Part shown: one piece after another, positions 22,870 to 34,582 of the stretch
How positions within the stretch are numbered: position 1 is the stretch's first letter
Layout of the letters: the number at the start of each line of letters is the position of its first letter
Origin: Gnetum montanum
Taxonomy: Eukaryota; Streptophyta; Gnetopsida; Gnetales; Gnetaceae
Assembly: GCA_015680685.1 (NCBI GenBank)
Contig: MNCI01029297.1
Span: forward strand, 629,576-693,575
DNA length: 64,000 bases
Direction: 5' to 3'
Position numbers and translations under genes: made by a program
Notes under the pieces: model-generated
Seen by the model: the letters and a program-made list of their open reading frames with translations, nothing else
What the model was told of the DNA's origin: nothing
Database searches by the model: none

Positions 22870-24249
22870 TATAAAGTTATATTCAAGGCAAAGGAAGGAG
22901 AAGAGCTTAGATATTGAGATTATTAGCCAATGCTATCTATCACACATAACAAGAGTAGGATTTATCTTACCTTCTTGCTTAGATTTCTTGCTTACCAAGA
23001 ACAATTAATTACAATATTGGACTATTGCTAAGCTCAAATTTTCTTTTAATTTGTTGTCTTCTGTAGTAGACACAATCTCCCCTTGCTGCTATTCTTTTTT
23101 GTTAAGCCACAACCTTCTGATGCTTGTGTTTATTTGCTATTTCAGCCATAATCTTCTTTTGTTCTTCTTCTTCTTCTCTTTCAGCAATTGTCTTGTTGTT
23201 CATTTGTTGTTTCAGCCATAGTCTCCTTTTGCTACTATTAATTTCCAGCCACCACCTTTGTGATTGAGCTCTCCTTCTTTCTATTGTGCACACACACACA
23301 CTCTCTCTCTCTCCTTCTCTCCTTTTCTTTTCTTCCCCTTTTTCCTCTCCCCTCTCTCCTCTCTATACAATTGCTAGTAGAATTCAAGAGATGGTAGGTT
23401 GTTTCTTGTAATTGATTCTTTGTTGAAAACTGATTTGCTTCTTCTTCTTTTTTAAGAAATAAAATGTTTTCCCACACCACCTAGTCATGAGTTCAATTCT
23501 TTCCCTGATCACTTTTAAAAATTAATAAAAGTATATTCTAATAGGTTGCAAGTTCAATTCCCTGAGTTGTAACTTTCAATATTTTGAAATTATAATTCTG
23601 CCAGACCTCAAGAACAATTCCTCTTGATCTCACATAGCAGAAAATTGACAAGTATAAAATATTCAAACATAATATCCGCCTCTACTTCTTTCCTTAGCGA
23701 CATGTCACTTCTAAATTTATCAATGATAAATATGTAGTTGTGCTTCATTTCTAACAATATTTCTTCTTAGAAATCAAAGCCATAAGGTGCAATGGAAGAG
23801 ATCCCAGAATGATAATATAAAAAAAGAGTGCAAGTCCAAGACATAAAATCAAGTAAACACCTTCTCTGTCATGCCATCAGCAATGAAAAAGTTTCTATTT
23901 TATGTTCATAACTTATTATTGCATTGTCTTACAATGCCATGAATTACAATGCCTTGAAAGGTCATCACATGCCTTTTCTACAAACATGGAGGGGTACTTA
24001 TATTCTATAAACCAATAAAACTCTAAAGAACAATGCATCAACAACATACATAACATTTCACATGTTCATTATTTAAAATAATAAAATTATGATATACATA
24101 ATATTCCTGATTCATAGGTCAAGTTCCTCAACAACATGTGCATATGTTTATATATTTAAAAGAATCATTTCTACTAAGCGAAACATATTTAAAAGAAACC
24201 TTTGTCCTTTCATTACTGTTGCGTAAATCACTGCACCCATTCCCCCATT
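22870..24249 (-). other. GI: GI intron sequence with CA/CT microsatellite
   Basis: No coding region recognised. A (CA)n(CT)n simple repeat lies at about 23,289-23,313 in a broader CT-rich stretch up to 23,365. Confidence 0.6.
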
Positions 24250-25150
24250 GTTGCAATTACATGGTGATTCGCTGGCTGTGATTGTTCTTTGGTTTGTTTG
24301 GAAAGTGCAGAACAAACAAATTTTTCAGTTGGGGCCACTCAAACCTCCGACGCAAATTGTGTTGCTATCAATGGAAGGAGGCCGGGAGGTGTTACTCCCA
24401 CCTACAAGCTATATGCTAATGCCTTCAGAAACAATAAGGAGTTGTGGGATATGGTGGTGCAAGTGGCGTGGGGTGACCTGTTGTCTCAGCTGGTAGGGGA
24501 CCTTGACCTCTCGAATGCTAATTTTTACAAATGTTGGAGAGCAGACTCCACTACGTTCTGCAAGGTTCTCATTGACCTGATGGATTTGGCCATAGTTGGG
24601 TATCTTGGGGTGCATGCAGCGGGTGAGGTTGTGCTACCAATATGATGAGGGCTGTAGGATGCCAAGGGTTTCTTTCAAGGGCCAATGTCAAAGACTAGTA
24701 GCAGAGATGTGCCAAAGTCGGTGCTTCCACAACTCTAGCAGGAAGTGGTAGAGCTCATTGAAAGGTATTTTGTGTAGTCCGACAATAAACTACAAAGGGC
24801 TCACTTTGCCTTTTTGTGTTGCATGCAATTGGGATCCCAGGTTAACATCCCTAAATATTTCTTGGCTTCCCTCTAGCGGGAGCATAGGGGGAGACACCTG
24901 GCCTAATTTTGGCCTTTTGGAGGGCTGCGCAACCGCTGGTATTGCCTACAGCCAGGTCTTCACCCTTCACGGCTATGCATGAATAGTGCAGGCAAACAAA
25001 CAGAGGAGAATGGATGGATGAAGGTCAGATGTCAAGGCCACAAGGAGGACAAGGGGGGCATGGGGCTCGAAAAGGCCTTGTACTAGAAGCCAAGAACCAC
25101 TGAGCCCACAGGTGGATCCGGGATAGAAAAGCAAGATGGAGTGCACATGG
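24250..25150 (+). mobile_element. LINE copy H: post-zinc-finger and transposon-protein-like segment
   Basis: The plus-strand frame 24,289-24,645 contains KELWDMVVQVAWGDLLSQLV, FYKC and a segment ending GYLGVHAAGEVVLP, then (about 24,750-24,900) ELIERYFV, HFAFLCCMQLGSQVNIPKYF. The same order occurs in the longer copy C (32.9-33.5 kb) and in copies D, E and F. Upstream, FVWKVQNKQIFQL resembles the C-terminal end of the zf-RVT region. The coiled-coil and J-like parts are lost. Confidence 0.72.
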
Positions 25151-25900
25151 CAAAGGATCCCATTGTGCCTCTAGTGCTAATACTTTCTTTTATAGACAAT
25201 TTCTTTTTATAGTCATCTTTTATTGCAAGAAATCAGTATTGGCTGAAACTACAATATGAATATGGTGTTTTGTGCAAGTTAGATTATATTGATCTCTGTT
25301 CTAAAAACCTGGAAATGTTGTCTTTGATTATTATTTCAATGCAAGAATACCAAAACCATTCATTTCATGAGAAAAATTTGTATCCTCTAGATCAGAAAAT
25401 TTGAGAAGTAGATAATGTATTGGAAAAATTGGAATATAGCATTCTATGATAGATTTTCAGCTTTTAGCTTATGTATATCTTGTATGGGAAATTCCAGGCT
25501 TTTGTATCATTGTTACAGGAAAAGAAGCAACATGGCTACTGTAATTTTCTGCTATTACAATTACTATGTTTTTGGATAGTCATATTCTTCAAATGACTTA
25601 TTCTGTTTTGGATGTGCATAACTTAAGACTGCTAAGGTGAATTGGTTAAATTACTTTGCTTGTAGCTGATCTACAAAGCTATGGATATGATTCTAAATTT
25701 GATTGTTTAGACCTTTGTAATGCACCATGGCTGCATATTCTATATTGAGAAATATCAATCGTCATATTGGGCCATTGTTTGCATTATATAAGTTTTCTGC
25801 TTTATGCATTAGTCTTTTTATGTTGAACTGATTGTTGTTGTGCTAGTTTAAATGCAAAATTGAATTTTTAATAACTAGTTAACTTTTAAAAATTTTACTC
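25151..25900 (-). other. GI: GI intron sequence, no features recognised
   Basis: AT-rich non-coding stretch between LINE copy H and the Ty3 pol fragment. Confidence 0.6.
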
Positions 25901-27560
25901 TTGCATTTTTCAACCAGCATTTTGGGGCCTTTGGGTGTTAGCTTTTGCTCCCTAAGAACAAGGTGTTACGGTGATGCTTGTGCTATTGGCATCAAAGTTG
26001 ATCTTTCCCATGAAGGGCAGCCAGTTGCATTTTTAAACAAGAAATTGAGTGAGGCTGAACAAAAATGGAATACTTATGTCTATGTGTTGGTTAAACTTTA
26101 AAGCATTGGGAACACTATTTGATATATAAGGAATTTATTTTACATTTAGATCATCAAGCTTTTAAGTTCATTAATAGCCAAGAGCACTTAGATAATATGC
26201 ATGCCAAGTGGTCAATGTTTTTGCAAAAGTTTCCGTTCATCATTCACCACAAATCTAGACCTCTAAATTGGGCTATTGATGCTCTAAGTTGTCAAGCCTC
26301 TTTATCGATAACTATGAATAATAAAGATCTTAGATTTGAATGCTTGAAAGATCATGATGATGATGAATTCAAAGGGACTTAGGTCAAATGTACTGCCAGA
26401 TTGCATGCATGTGAATTTTGTATTTTTTATGGATATTTGTTTTGTAAAAACTGTGTATTTTGTGGGTGTCTTTGCAAGAATACCTCATTCGTGACTTGCA
26501 TGGTGATGGATTGAGTGGACACCTCAGCAAAGATGAGACAATATGCAAATTGGACAAGTGCTATCAATGGCCTCAACTAAAAAGGGATCAGTAATTTTGC
26601 TCAAAAGTGCTATATTAGCCAAATTGCTAACGGTCAATCCCAGAATAATGTACTTTACATGTATTTGCTTGTTCCTAATGGTATCTAGAAGGACTTTATC
26701 TATGGATTTTGTTATGGGTCTCCTACACAATCACAGAGACGTAGATTATGTTCTTGTTGTTGCTGATAGATTTTCAAATTGAGCCATTTTATTATCTGCT
26801 GGAGAACATCAAATGCCTCACATGTACTTCATTTGTTCAACTACATGGCGTTTCTATCGCTATTACTTCAAATTGATATTCTAAATTTCTTAGTCAATTA
26901 TAGAGAACCCTATAGAGGATGTTTGATACTTATTTGAATTTTAGTAGCATTACACATCCACAAACCAATGGCTAGACTGAGTCATTTAACAGCACCTTGA
27001 TCAATTTAACTCACAATATTTGTGGTGACAAACCAAAGCAGTGGGACTTTGCTTTGGCACAAGCAAAATTTGCACATGATAGTGCAGTTCGCAGTGCAAT
27101 GAGAAAATCGCCTTTTACAATGGTGTACATGAAGGTACCAGAAGATGCAATGGATTTGGTATAGTTACCAAAATCCCCCAAAATAGTATTGTAGTAGAAA
27201 ACATGGCTGAGCAAATTCAAGCAGTGCAGATAGAATTGAAACAGAGGTTGGAAAACACTAACGCAAAATATAAGGCAGCTGCTAATATGTACAGATGACA
27301 TAAAGCATTCGACGTGGAGGATATGGTAACGGTCATTCTGCAAGAGGAGAGGTTTCTTGTGGGCACCTTCAACAATCTAAAGCCTAAGAAGTATGGCCCA
27401 TGCAAATTCTTGAAAACATCAATGATAATGCCTGTCATTGATTTACACACAAATATGAGGATTCTGCACACTCTCAATGTGGCAGACTTGTACGAGTATC
27501 ATTTGCATCCTCTCTATCGTAACATTACCTCATGGTCAAGTTATCATCAAGTTGAGAGGA
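25901..27560 (+). pseudogene. Ty3/gypsy RNase H and integrase fragment
   Basis: Plus strand. RNase H: a segment with PVAFLNKKLSEAEQKWNTY (26,020-26,090), then FILHLDHQAFKFINSQEHL and MHAKWSMFLQKFPFIIHHKS (26,119-26,270), the standard Ty3 RNase H end. Integrase: [20 protein letters not shown] (about 26,480-26,530), a segment similar to MDFVLGLP (about 26,700), HPQTNG (about 26,955), then GTFNNLKPKKYGPCKFLK and LNVADLYEYHLHPLY (27,360-27,520). Frameshifts and stops throughout; LTRs, gag and RT are missing. The integrase tail is of chromovirus-like plant type. Antisense within the GI intron. Confidence 0.85.
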
Positions 27561-28449
27561 CTAATGTAGAACAACTGGCAAAACATTTAGTGGAGCAAAT
27601 GGATCTGCAACTGGCCAAACGAAAGAACCAGAATTCCTACTTATGTGCTCGTAATTCTATTTGATTTAATTAATTAATAAGATTTTGTCTATGTGCTCGT
27701 AATTCTATTTGATTCAATTAATTAATAGGATTTTGTCTTTTCAGATATTTAAAATAAATTTTATGTAAACTGTTTGTTATTAACTGCTTGTTTTCTTTTC
27801 CAAAAGTGCGCTGATAAATAACTAGTAATGAAGTAGTTGCAACATTATTATTTCCTTCCCAGAAGGGTTAATAATGCTTTCTCATTCAACTTCTGACAAA
27901 CCATTAACGACAATTTTTAGATGGTTACCTTTACGCATATCATGGCACCGAGATAACCCATACATCATCATTCATATCATCCAAAGCCATGCATCATCAA
28001 TTACTCTAAATGCCCAAAAACTTAAACTTATTTGCTTTTTATTGAACACCCCAAAACTTAAAATTATTTGCTCGTTGTTAGTTGCATTCACTAGACCTCA
28101 TTGAAAAAACCTGCAACATAGCAAGATTGTATAGATGAAAAAGCAAAAGATATCATTGATGATGACAGCTTGAGCATTCTTAGCCATAGGCGTGGTGTCC
28201 ATCTTTAGGTAATGATTCACTAACAAAATTCATTTCTTTGGAGAACTTAATGAAGTATTATGCCACTAATTTGATGGTAGTTTATTTTGTGCAAAACACC
28301 CAAATCAATTTTAACTTTTAAATACGATAATACTGAGCGAATAAAAATAAAAAACAAAAAATGAAAGAGTTGAGTTCAACACATGTTTGGCAGTTGAGAA
28401 GAAACCCATTGCTAGAATTTGTTGTTTATTGTTCTCTAAAAACTCATAG
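27561..28449 (-). other. GI: GI intron sequence with a short direct repeat
   Basis: Positions 27,641-27,735 contain a tandem duplication of a unit including ATGTGCTCGTAATTCTATTT. Otherwise nothing recognised. Confidence 0.6.
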
Positions 28450-28616
28450 AAGCTGGCATACCCAAGATTTGTCTAGCAGCTGGGTTTGGGGAAATGAATG
28501 GGTAGTGGGGCAGGTGTCGACGCGAATGCAAGTACGGTTGCTGATTCCAGCAAGGCAGTTGGTGCTGGCGGCTGTGGGGAGGTTGGTCTCAGAGCACATC
28601 GAGGCAACGCCTGGCA

Positions 28617-29434
28617 GTGGGTTGGGGCTTGTCAGCTGCAGGTTCGCAACCAAGGGATGGGGGCATCAAAGCTTGCTCCCAGAAGGATAGGGCAATGCAA
28701 CTTCAAGTGCATGGGCCACCGAGGGACAGGGTCCATACCATGGAGCGTAGCCTGATAGGGAAGTTTGTGTCATTTGAGCCCCAACCTAAACTAGATTTGA
28801 TTAAGAAGTGGGCCTCTGATGATTGGGGACTAAAAGAGGTGGAGGTTCGTAGCCTTTCTAAGGACCTCCTATTATTCATTTTTAAAACATTGGAGGATCG
28901 TGACAAGGCACTTCTAGGGGGCTGTGATTTTACAGCGCTAGAGGGCTTGCACTTACACCATGGAGACTAGGGGCTCACCGGGAGGCAAATCTCTTCTCTA
29001 AGGTGCTAGTTTGCATCCACATTTCCGAGATTCACTAGGAGATGTGGAGTCTGAACTTTCGAAGAACTCTTGCTGGTTTATTTGGGGAGGTCATCTCCTT
29101 TGATAGATTCACGGCCTCCATGGAGAGGATGGGGTTTGCTCGTTTTTGAGTGTGAAGGTCCTTATCTTCTAAGGACTTGGTTAAGGAAATTGTTTTGGAA
29201 TTCCCGACGAGCGAGGAGACAGTCCAAATCAAGTATGAGAACCTAGTTGTGGAATCGGCGGACTCTATTCCACTAGGGAGTAGCTATCCCATCTATGGGA
29301 AGAGCAGACATGGGATGGGTACTTGCTGTCTTCGAGGTAAAAGCAAGGCTCCTCCAAAGGTGCCACCACCTAAAGATAGAGAATGGATAAGAGGTGGGGT
29401 GCCAAGCGTGTCCAGCATCGACCCAGGTGGTTGA
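28617..29434 (+). pseudogene. LINE ORF1 remnant (DUF4283-like)
   Basis: The frame 28,617-28,970 includes SLIGKFVSFEPQPKLDLIKK, EVEVRSLSKDLLLFIF and DRDKALLGG, the pattern of the DUF4283 domain typical of plant L1 ORF1 proteins (RNA-binding, presumed part of the LINE RNP). It continues in other frames to about 29,434. No clear CCHC knuckle is visible. Downstream (29,440-29,780) is a Gly/Pro/Val-rich linker before ORF2. Confidence 0.65.
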
Positions 29435-29788
29435 TGCCCAAGGGGTGCATGTGCAATGTGGTGTTGGGGTTGGTGTGGGTGGGGCTCACGAGGGGTCTGT
29501 TGTCTCCCCTGTTGCATCCCCAACTACTTCCCCTATCAAAAAGGGGGGTGGACCTTCCCCCGCTAGGGGATTGGGTTTAGGTTGTTTGAGGGGGTCCTAT
29601 GCCCCTTATGTCTAAAGCGACCCTCTGGGATCCAAAGGGGGTTGGTTGTTTTCTGTTTTGCTGAGGTCGGGCCAAATTGGACAACCCTTTGGCCCACTTG
29701 CCTACGGCAAGAAGACACAACTAGATATTGACTTAGGAATGCAACCGACCTTGAAAGAGGTCTACAAGAAGCATTCTATGGGTCATGC

Positions 29789-32595
29789 ATGAAGATTCTA
29801 TCATGGAATTGTAAGGGTCGGGGTACACCCTATAAAAAAATACCTTGAAAGAGATTGTGCGAAGTGAGACATGTGATGTGCTCTACCTACAGGAAACAAA
29901 GTTGCAGGCTTTAGAGGCTTATCATCTACGGTGGGCGGGGTGGAATCTATAGATGGTGCCATGTTAGGCGTGTGCAAGGGGCCTGGCAATCCTGGCTAAG
30001 CCTTTGATGAACCTAATGGATTCTTCTGATTCAAGAATTATAGTGACTATCCCTTTGATTGGGATCTAGCTAACTAATTTTTATGGGGCCCAAATGTGGG
30101 AGCTTTGGTTACAAGAGCTTGATCAAGTGGCAGCTCTGGTACCTAACAAACAATGCTAGGTCATTGTTGGGGATTTCAACCAACACCTGCACCCCTGGGA
30201 GAAGTCAAGGACAAGCAACTCTGTTCCTCCAAGGGCCCAAGAATTCCAAAATTTCCTAAAGATGCACACCCTCATGGATATGGAAATTGCAAATTGTTGC
30301 TTCACGTGGAGTAGCAGGAGACGTGGCAAGGATTGGGTACTCTCTAGGGTCAACCAGGTTTGGGTCAATTCTGAACTTTACTACAGTATGATGTCCATGT
30401 TTCAGTGAAGGAACGACAGGTGTTGGATCATCGCTCCATTGTTTGTAGTCTTGGGAGGCACTACCAAGGGCCTCCTCCTCCATTTTGGTTCAAGTGCTCT
30501 TGGTTGCTTAAGCCTTGGTTACATCCTCTTGTGGAGGAGATTTGAGGGGATATCAACATGATAGGGGGGACCTGAGAAACTTCCTCCTAGATGGACTACT
30601 CAAGTTGAAATGGACCACCAGGTCACAAACTTTTGGAGATAAGTTTTCATTTTGGACCTGTTGAAGGGACCTTCAAGCTCGTCTACGGGTGATCCAGGCG
30701 CAACAGGAGTTGGGTGCATACTATCACGATGAGGAGGAGGAACTCCTGAAATAGCTTCAAGCTTTGGACTTGGAAGAGGAGACTTATTGGTAGCAACAAT
30801 CTAGAGTCCATTGGCTTAGGGAGGGGGACTGGTAGAAGTAGTTTTTTTTTTCACTGCTGCCAAATCTAAAGGCCGGGTTAAGAAAGCTCTTCATCTTGTG
30901 CAGGATGGGCTTACTGTTGAAGATCCCTAAGATGTTGCACAAATTCTAGGGAATATTGGGGGGTATTTGGGCAAAGAGGTAGACGCATCTGATCTCTATG
31001 TTGGTTTCAAGGGTGTTGGATGCAAAGGAAAATAAGTTGTTACTGGCTCCATTTACCATGCAAGAGCTAAACATGGCTATGGCTTCCATGAAAGGTGGTA
31101 AAGCTCCTAGGCTAGATGCATGGAATATCGAATTCTTTTGAGAGTTTGCAGACCTTCTTGGGCCAAATATCTTGGAAGCTTTTAATCTGATGCTAGTTAG
31201 AAGACAGGTGAGACAGGAGATTAACTGCTCTAGAATTGTTCTCATTCCTAAGCTGCCGATTTCGTCAAATCCTGCTTATTTTAGACCTATTAGGGTCTAC
31301 AACATGCTGATCCGGGTTTTTTTGAAGCTACTGATTCAACATTTAGTCCCTATAATGGCAAAGATTGTTGGGGAACATTAGGCAGGATTTGTAAGGGCTT
31401 GATTCCTACAAGATCAAGTAATTTTGATACAAGAGGTTATTCATACTATGCGACATGCAAAATTCCCAAGGATGTGCCTGAAACTTGATATCACGAAGGC
31501 ATATGACATGGTAAGTTGGGAGGTGCTTTCCACCATTATGAAGGTGAAAGGGTTTGATCCAGACTTCATTCACCTATGCATCCACATACAGGTGTCTGGG
31601 GCTTTTTCTTTTAATGTTGGGGGAAGATTGTGGGGGTTCTCATCACCTAGTCGAGGGTTGAGGCAAGGGGACCCACTCTCTCCCCTGCTTTTCATCATCG
31701 TGATGGACCTTCTTCAATACTATTGTAAGGCTGAGGGGGTGCATGGGCTCGAGATTGCAGGGGTTGAGTGTCTAACTGAGCAATACATTGATGATACCAT
31801 GTTGCTTTCCAAGGTGGTGGTTCCCCAAGCATGAAGGATTGATTGGGCTCTTCAGCATTTGGCCTTGGAACTTGGATTGGAAATAAATCAGGAAAAGTCC
31901 TTGCTTCATCTCGTTAATGTCAACCCTAGAGTGGGGAGTAGTATTTTGTAGGTCCTAAGTATCTTACCAAGCACTGCGCATGACTCATATTTGGGCATAC
32001 CTCTGTTTAAATGGGGGAGGAAACAAACATGGTAGAAGCTGATTCAGAAAATGAAGGCTCGAGTGGGACGCTGGGTCAACCGCTTCCTTATTAGGAAGGG
32101 AAGGATTATGTTGGCATCAGGGGTTCTATTTGCTATCATGAGATTTGTGGCTTCAATGGCAGTCCCTCCGCAAGGCATTGTTTAGAAGCTCAATCAAGTA
32201 ATGTGTAACTTTGTTTAGTCCAAGGGGAGAGGGAGTAGTCGGATACATTTAGTTTGTAGGGAGATTATCGTGTGACCTCAGGAGGTAGGGGGTTATGAAT
32301 TTTCAAATTTGAAGATGAGCTTATGCTAGGGCATCAATGGTTAGCAACATGAGTTGTCCAAAATCAAGCAAGGGCCACCTAGTGGATTAGAATTATGACA
32401 TGTAAGTATCAGTGTTGGTAAGTGGGGCCACATGACTCATTGCTATGAAAGACACTTTGCAAACATGCACAATTCGCTCTGGAGCAGGGTTTGATGGGGG
32501 AGCCTTCACAGCATTTTCTCCAGGAGCTGTATACATCGGTGGATGGCTAGAAGGGCATTTGGCAAGGCAGGTTACCAGAGGAAATCAAAACCTTT
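29789..32595 (+). pseudogene. LINE ORF2: AP-type endonuclease and reverse transcriptase
   Basis: Starts with MKILSWNCKGRG (29,789). The endonuclease keeps its catalytic landmarks: Asn in SWNCKG, Glu in LYLQETK (29,880-29,910), VIVGDFN (30,160-30,180), FTWS, and VLDHRS (about 30,422). The RT keeps KGGKAP (about 31,095), LKLDITKAYD (31,478-31,510), RGLRQGDPLSPLLF (31,650-31,700) and QYIDDTML (31,780-31,803). The thumb region has SYLGIPLFKWG and SKGRGSSRIHLVCREI up to about 32,270. Several TAG/TGA stops and frame shifts (frame 2 in the RT, frame 1 from the zinc finger on) make it inactive. Confidence 0.88.
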
Positions 32596-34263
32596 CTTTG
32601 GCTAATTGTGCATAATGTGCTACCCATGCATGTGGTATTAAGATAGCAAGGGCTATGGATTAATGATGAATGCCCATTATGCTCCAATAGCCCTGAGACA
32701 ATGATACATTTTGCTTATCCATGCCTGTACATGTGGGACATTTGGCGGGCTGCAAATTTGCATGGACCTATAAAGTTAATGGGGGATTCCCAAGCGGCGC
32801 TTATTTTATGGGAGATTTGGAAGATTTGAAATCGTGTTATCTTTAGGCTTCAACATGTTCCGCCACCTGTGCAGGTCCTACTTCATGTCGTTCATGCATG
32901 GTAGGAAGTGAATGCTACTATGGGTGTGATGCCTACATACGAGCCCGCATGCGTGGCGTACCAGGCGAACCAGGAGCTTTGGAGAGTTGTGGAGCAGGTT
33001 GGGTGGGCTGAGGTCTTGCCCAGCCTAGAGGGGGACCCAGCTTTAGCTTATGATTCCTTCTTTACGAATAAGAGTGAGGATGCAACAGTGTTTCATGGGA
33101 CTTGGATTGTGTTGATTAAGGCAACATTGGCTTTATACCTGGGGACCCCGACCATGGGGGAAACGGTGTTGCTGACGATGCATGGGTTACATGATGCTGA
33201 AATATTTTTCATTGGTGCTGTGCCACGTACTAGTAGTGGCCAAGTGCCAAAATTGATGCTACCACTAATCTAGAGACAGGCAACTACGTTGGTGGACTGA
33301 TTTTTTGTCCAATCTAGCAATGCATCTAAACTCCAGAGTGCAGATTTCGCACTCTTAAAGTGCATGCACCTCAAACACCATGTAAACCTCCCTAAGTTTT
33401 TTCTAGAGGCACTATGCAAACAATGCAAAGGTCACCACTCAAGGTTAATCCTCTTGCTTTGGCAAGTTGTGTCGCCAAGGCAACCGCAGGGGCTGCTGTC
33501 TGGACCTACGTTGCCATGTAAAGTTGTTTACTCTCGTCAACCAACACCGCAGAGGGGCATGGGTTTTAACATGCCTACTATGGTAGTTCCAATTGTTGAT
33601 GACCCCAAGGGTTCCAACTCAATTGTGGGTCAAGATTCTTCAGTTGAACTATTGCGTATGGCAAAGGAGGCAGCAAAGGCTAAAAGTGAGGAACGTATGA
33701 TCTAGGAGGCCAAGTGGTGTGCTCGAGAAGAGATGTTCTAGTGAACGCAAGCTCAATTCCAAGAGAGAGAAAAAGAGATGATGAGATAGCACACGCTTCA
33801 TGAAGAAAGCTCTCAGGCAACATTGATCGATGAGCTAAGGACCCAAGTGAGGGAGGAGCTGCAACGTGAGGAGGAAGAGTGGCAGGAGTGTGAGAGGTTG
33901 CAACAGATGGCCTGGGAACAGAAGCAAGAGGAAGCGAATCAACTGCGAAGGCAAGTGGATAGAGCCCATGCTCAGAATGCTCGAATGTAGCTTAGGAAAG
34001 AGCAATGCCCCTACATGGCAGTGGATATTCACCGCAATACCATGTGGTTGGCCCTTCATCAACACATCTGAAGAATGTCTTTCAAGCTTCATCCTGATGA
34101 GCGTGGATCTGCTAATGATTGCGCTAGGAAGGAAGCTACCTTCAAGGACTTTCAGGAGGCGGCTGCCTTTGTAGACTCCAAACATCATCAAGAGGTGCTA
34201 AATGATATGCACAATCAGGACATTCCTGATTGTGCATGTCAGAATTTGCCTAAGCATCTATAG
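32596..34263 (+). pseudogene. LINE ORF2 C-terminal extension: zf-RVT, plant-transposon-protein-like domain, coiled coil, J-like domain
   Basis: All parts lie in one frame with stops but no shift. zf-RVT: LWLIVHNVLPMHVVLR, then DECPLCSNSPETMIHFAYPC (to about 32,745). Next (32,908-33,480) ELWRVVEQVGWAEVLPSL, FFTN, DATVFHGTW, LVD-FFVQSSNASKLQ, HHVNLPKFFLEAL, resembling the GW..L / FY.N / G..V / INLP layout of Athila-type transposon-protein domains. Then a coiled coil (33,640-33,990; REELQREEEEWQECERLQQM). Last (34,005-34,240) CPYMAVDIHRNTMW, FKLHPDERGS and FKDFQEAAAFVDSKHHQEV, with an intact HPD tripeptide. J domains normally recruit and stimulate Hsp70; any function here is inferred. Confidence 0.75.
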
Positions 34264-34495
34264 TGGGTACAGCATGTACTTCTTGAATGGAAGTTAAAAG
34301 CAAATTTCAGCTCGCAGACATTTAAAAAATAAACAAAATATGACAGTGCAATAAGAAAACCATTGGGTGATCCATAACAGGCACGTCTCAAATCAACCAG
34401 AACTTCCTCAGAGAATGAACATTCTTTGAATACCTTGGATGAGAGTTTAACAAATGGCATATTTTGGAAACATAAGCAGGAAGAGTAAAGCTTAC

Positions 34496-34582
34496 ATATC
34501 GTTGCTGAGCATTCCGTGGGCTTGGACGAAAAAGAGAAGAACATTGCAACCCTTGAATCCACTTCCTGTTTGATGTCAACAT
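34496..34582 (-). CDS. GI: GIGANTEA first coding exon (start codon)
   Basis: Starting at the ATG at 34,582 it encodes 29 residues: MLTSNRKWIQGLQCSSLF, then RPSPRNAQQRY. Arabidopsis GI begins MASSSSSERWIDGLQFSSLLWPPPRD, so start position, WI.GLQ.SSLF core and QQ end agree. The family Trp in the (F/L)W(P)PP segment is Arg here and Asp of WIDGL is Gln, unusual changes. The frame is also open upstream to the splice acceptor, so the start is chosen by homology. Donor GTAAGC at 34,495. It joins in frame to the exon at 15,488 across the 19 kb intron; the four CDS pieces total 357 bp (119 codons). Confidence 0.87.

Larger units (their letters stand above)
28450..34263 (+). mobile_element. Longest LINE copy C (ORF1, endonuclease, RT, zf-RVT, transposon-protein-like, coiled coil, J-like)
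   Basis: An almost complete L1-type LINE on the plus strand, antisense to GI, ending about 230 bp from the GI exon-1 donor site. ORF1 region 28,617-29,434; ORF2 29,789-34,263. It has many in-frame stops and a few frameshifts but keeps every domain in order. No poly(A) or target-site duplication was found, so the 3' end is probably truncated just after the J-like domain. It is the reference for the shorter copies in this window. Confidence 0.85.

Noticed and set aside
22286-34263. The J-like segments as exons of a host DnaJ gene
   Set aside because: They recur at least six times, always directly after the LINE coiled coil and, where preserved, before the poly(A) tail; no splice borders fit, and copy C is in frame with zf-RVT.
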